From: Bacteroidota bacterium
GTDB taxonomy: Bacteria; Bacteroidota; Bacteroidia; Cytophagales; Cyclobacteriaceae
Length of the DNA: 64,000 nucleotides
Reading direction: 5' to 3'
NCBI GenBank assembly: GCA_016866235.1
Contig: VGMW01000001.1
Span: 903,535-967,534, forward strand
The translations under genes and the position numbers were made by a program. The notes beneath the pieces were generated by a model, which made no database searches, was not told the origin of the DNA, and worked only from the letters and a program-made list of their open reading frames with translations. Below are positions 61,874-64,000 of this stretch, piece by piece. Within the stretch, counting starts at the first letter, position 1. Every line of letters begins with the position of its first letter.

Positions 61874-64000
61874 TCAGCGTTGGGGTGAAAGTTTTATTGA
61901 ACTGCGTGCAGAAAGGCGGGAGGCATCTGAAAACTGAAGCGAAAGCATGCTGCCTTCAGACCAGGGCTTGATCATGTTGTCGTAATCCTTACTCGCAGGG
62001 TGGCCCGATTGACCGCCAGGGTAAATGCCCCACGCTTTAATTCCATTTGGCTCAAGGCTAACAACCATCCTCCAGCTTGGACCACCTCGTCTTGACGTGG
62101 CATTAACGGCTTCCCTGTTCCCAGGCGCAGCAACCGTCCGACTCAGGCTTGGTAATCTGGTGAGATGCTCAACTGTAGTTCCTTTGTAATCAGCCCACGC
62201 TGGTGATTTCTTATTTTCTTCCTTCCACTTTTCGATACTAACGACGCTCTCTTTGAATGAATTCAATACAATAGTTTTTAATGTCTCCTTTTCAGGCGTT
62301 TCCAAGACATCATAAAATTTAAGTTCAGGCGCAGTTTTGATCAACCGTATCGTCTGATACGATGTTGGCATCGGTAACTCAACCTGTTTACCCCTGAATT
62401 CATCCCACACCATGGGATAAAGAGCGCTCCACCAACTTTCAAAATAACTTGCACCAAGGGATCCCAGGCTATAACGGAAATCCCATTTCTTTAATTCATT
62501 TAGAGCCGTTTGTTCCTGTTCGTTGAGGTTGGCCGCATCCAGATGATTCAACAAAAGGGGTAGAGCCTCGTAACCTTTAAGGCTGTGGTCGTCCATCTGA
62601 AGGCCAATCATGTCCATGGGTGAGATGGAATCCATGGCCTCCAGCAATCGGTTAATTCTTCTGTTTCGGTAGGCCTCGTAACTGGCTGCGTTGATGTAAT
62701 AGGGGTAGGTAGAATCGGCAGGATACTGGTTGGCCGAACTCACGAATCCTCTCTCAGGGTTGTCCTGACGGGCATGGTGTTCGTCCGGTATAAAGTGGTT
62801 CCATTCAGTTTGAGAAGTGGAACCATCAAGGACAAATTTTCCTTCGTATTTCCTTCTGATTGGAAATTTCCCTTGTACCCTAATGGCGATGTCTCCGGCA
62901 ACAGATGCGAAAATGAAATTCTGGGCTGGTGCACTGAAATACGCTAAAGCCGAATGATAATCGCTGAGATTTTTTCCTTTGTTCATCTGGTAAAACGTTC
63001 TCATTTCATTCGACTTATCGTGGCTGATCCATCGATAAGCATAATTAACCCGCTGATTTTTAGCTCTGAAATTTTTGTCAAACCGAATGGGGCCATGGTG
63101 GGTGTAAACAACTTCTTCTTTGAAAATGCCCAAACCCCGGACGTTGTACTCCTCTGACTTAACCACTGATTTTTTCCACGTTCCATCGTGGAGGTATTCA
63201 GCGCGGGTGCTGTCACGAAACTGGATGGCATACCAGTCCACTGCGTCGCGTTGTGCGTTGGTTACCCCCCAAGCAATGGAATCATTAAAACCACTGATGA
63301 TTCCCGGGCTTCCAGGTAAAGAAGCGCCCATGGAGTTGTAACCTGGTGCACTTAAATGTACGGTATACCATATCGATGGCAGGCTTAGGGTAAGGTGAGG
63401 ATCATTGCTTAAAATCGGATAACCTGATGCGGTTTTCTTTCCAGACACAGCCCAGTTGTTGCTTCCTGTATCCTTATCCGTTTTGTCTTGCGCGATTGCC
63501 TCTGCCAGTCCCTGAGGAACTGCAAGGGGAATGGAATCCGGAATCACAACCGGTTTCGGCCACTTGCCTGGATTTTCAACAATGGCATCGCCAACACTTT
63601 CATAATCAGGAAACAATTGATTGACGGTTTCCAATCCGAACAATTGTAGTGCATTCGTCATTTCTAGATCTTTTTCTCCGGTGTTAAGGGTTTTGGCCAT
63701 TGATTTCAGGAGCAAGGCTGTCTTGAGGATGGTCCATGGTTCAGGTTGGTAATCCAACAGCTTATATTCAAGTGGCAGGTTCTTGTAATTAAGCGTTGCG
63801 ATGTAGGCATTTACGCCTTTGGCATAAGCTTCGGCGCGGTTATACATGGCGCTGTCCTCTTCAAGCGACTTGAAAAAATTTTCAGCTGCGAACACCATTC
63901 CGGATCGCCGTTGGTCGCGGTCAAAACTCAAATACACACTGTCCTTTCCGGCGCCAAGAACTTCAGATACCCTTCCTGCCGCAGCATGGGTTTGAAATTC
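61874..64000 (-). CDS. Penicillin acylase family hydrolase, N-terminus outside window
   Basis: The frame is open to the last base of the window; at least 708 residues are visible. An internal GTG at 63937 is not a credible start, since coding sequence continues upstream (EFQTHAAAGRVSEVLG). The autoproteolytic site is G-S in DTGSNNWAVSG, about 180 residues into the visible part, which makes Ser the N-terminal nucleophile of the beta chain. Supporting motifs are SNDPHLTLSLPS and GVTNAQRDAVDWY. The family hydrolyses amides such as acyl-homoserine lactones or side chains of beta-lactams; the substrate here is unknown. It would act in the periplasm. Confidence 0.91.
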   Translation of the reverse strand, partial: EFQTHAAAGRVSEVLGAGKDSVYLSFDRDQRRSGMVFAAENFFKSLEEDSAMYNRAEAYAKGVNAYIATLNYKNLPLEYKLLDYQPEPWTILKTALLLKSMAKTLNTGEKDLEMTNALQLFGLETVNQLFPDYESVGDAIVENPGKWPKPVVIPDSIPLAVPQGLAEAIAQDKTDKDTGSNNWAVSGKKTASGYPILSNDPHLTLSLPSIWYTVHLSAPGYNSMGASLPGSPGIISGFNDSIAWGVTNAQRDAVDWYAIQFRDSTRAEYLHDGTWKKSVVKSEEYNVRGLGIFKEEVVYTHHGPIRFDKNFRAKNQRVNYAYRWISHDKSNEMRTFYQMNKGKNLSDYHSALAYFSAPAQNFIFASVAGDIAIRVQGKFPIRRKYEGKFVLDGSTSQTEWNHFIPDEHHARQDNPERGFVSSANQYPADSTYPYYINAASYEAYRNRRINRLLEAMDSISPMDMIGLQMDDHSLKGYEALPLLLNHLDAANLNEQEQTALNELKKWDFRYSLGSLGASYFESWWSALYPMVWDEFRGKQVELPMPTSYQTIRLIKTAPELKFYDVLETPEKETLKTIVLNSFKESVVSIEKWKEENKKSPAWADYKGTTVEHLTRLPSLSRTVAAPGNREAVNATSRRGGPSWRMVVSLEPNGIKAWGIYPGGQSGHPASKDYDNMIKPWSEGSMLSLQFSDASRLSARSSIKLSPQR

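Overview
The window reads as ordinary chromosome of a Bacteroidota bacterium, most likely in or near the Cytophagales. The grounds are: genes with little Shine-Dalgarno signal, several -7 elements of the Bacteroidota form TAnnTTTG, many exported proteins ending their signal in ...AQ or a lipobox, a TonB receptor with a carboxypeptidase-like plug extension, Bat aerotolerance genes, a SerB-SerA fusion, and a histone H1-like Lys/Ala protein. Coding density is high and about 50 protein genes and three tRNAs can be supported. I see no phage, transposon, CRISPR array or defence island.

Layout. 1-6.4 kb: a two-gene module of the planctomycete cytochrome type (DUF1549/DUF1553 plus DUF1501, the latter cut by the window edge) and a very large BNR-repeat exported protein. 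6.5-12.2 kb: small heat-shock protein, M14 carboxypeptidase, Omp85-family lipoprotein. 12.2-19.6 kb: an rRNA methyltransferase, then a tightly packed minus-strand run batB-batC-thiolase-MORN protein-purC-STAS-rnz. 19.6-24.2 kb: tRNA-Pro, a 363 bp gap with a possible structured RNA, a TonB receptor, a small secreted orphan, tRNA-Arg and tRNA-Ser, and a DUF1295 membrane protein. 24.4-31.6 kb: M20 peptidase, riboflavin synthase, a pap2/maoC/phosphosugar-mutase operon and an LTA-synthase-like sulfatase. 31.6-37.7 kb: YebC, H1-like protein, split transketolase, a peroxiredoxin with a Lys-rich tail, M23 peptidase and an FAH-family hydrolase. 37.8-41.8 kb: M48 lipoprotein protease, DnaQ-like exonuclease overlapping a Mur-ligase-like remnant, gamma-glutamyltransferase. 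41.9-47 kb: TetR regulator, glycogen branching enzyme, GH57 enzyme. 47-51.9 kb: two sodium/amino-acid symporters around a conserved protein of unknown role, and a SixA-type phosphatase. 52-59 kb: topA, a TPR protein, and serine biosynthesis (class-V aminotransferase plus SerB-SerA fusion). 59-60.5 kb: infC-rpmI-rplT with terminator. 60.5-64 kb: a TonB-CTD/TPR protein, a small membrane protein and a penicillin acylase cut by the window edge.

Working together: the serine genes can cover all three steps from 3-phosphoglycerate with two polypeptides; glgB and the GH57 gene form an alpha-glucan pair; infC-rpmI-rplT is the classic translation operon. The most unusual items are the Mur-ligase-like protein with a degraded P-loop, the peroxiredoxin with a histone-like tail, the candidate structured RNA near 19.8-20.05 kb, and repeated tail-to-tail packing of convergent genes with almost no spacer. 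No complete new system can be claimed from the sequence alone.
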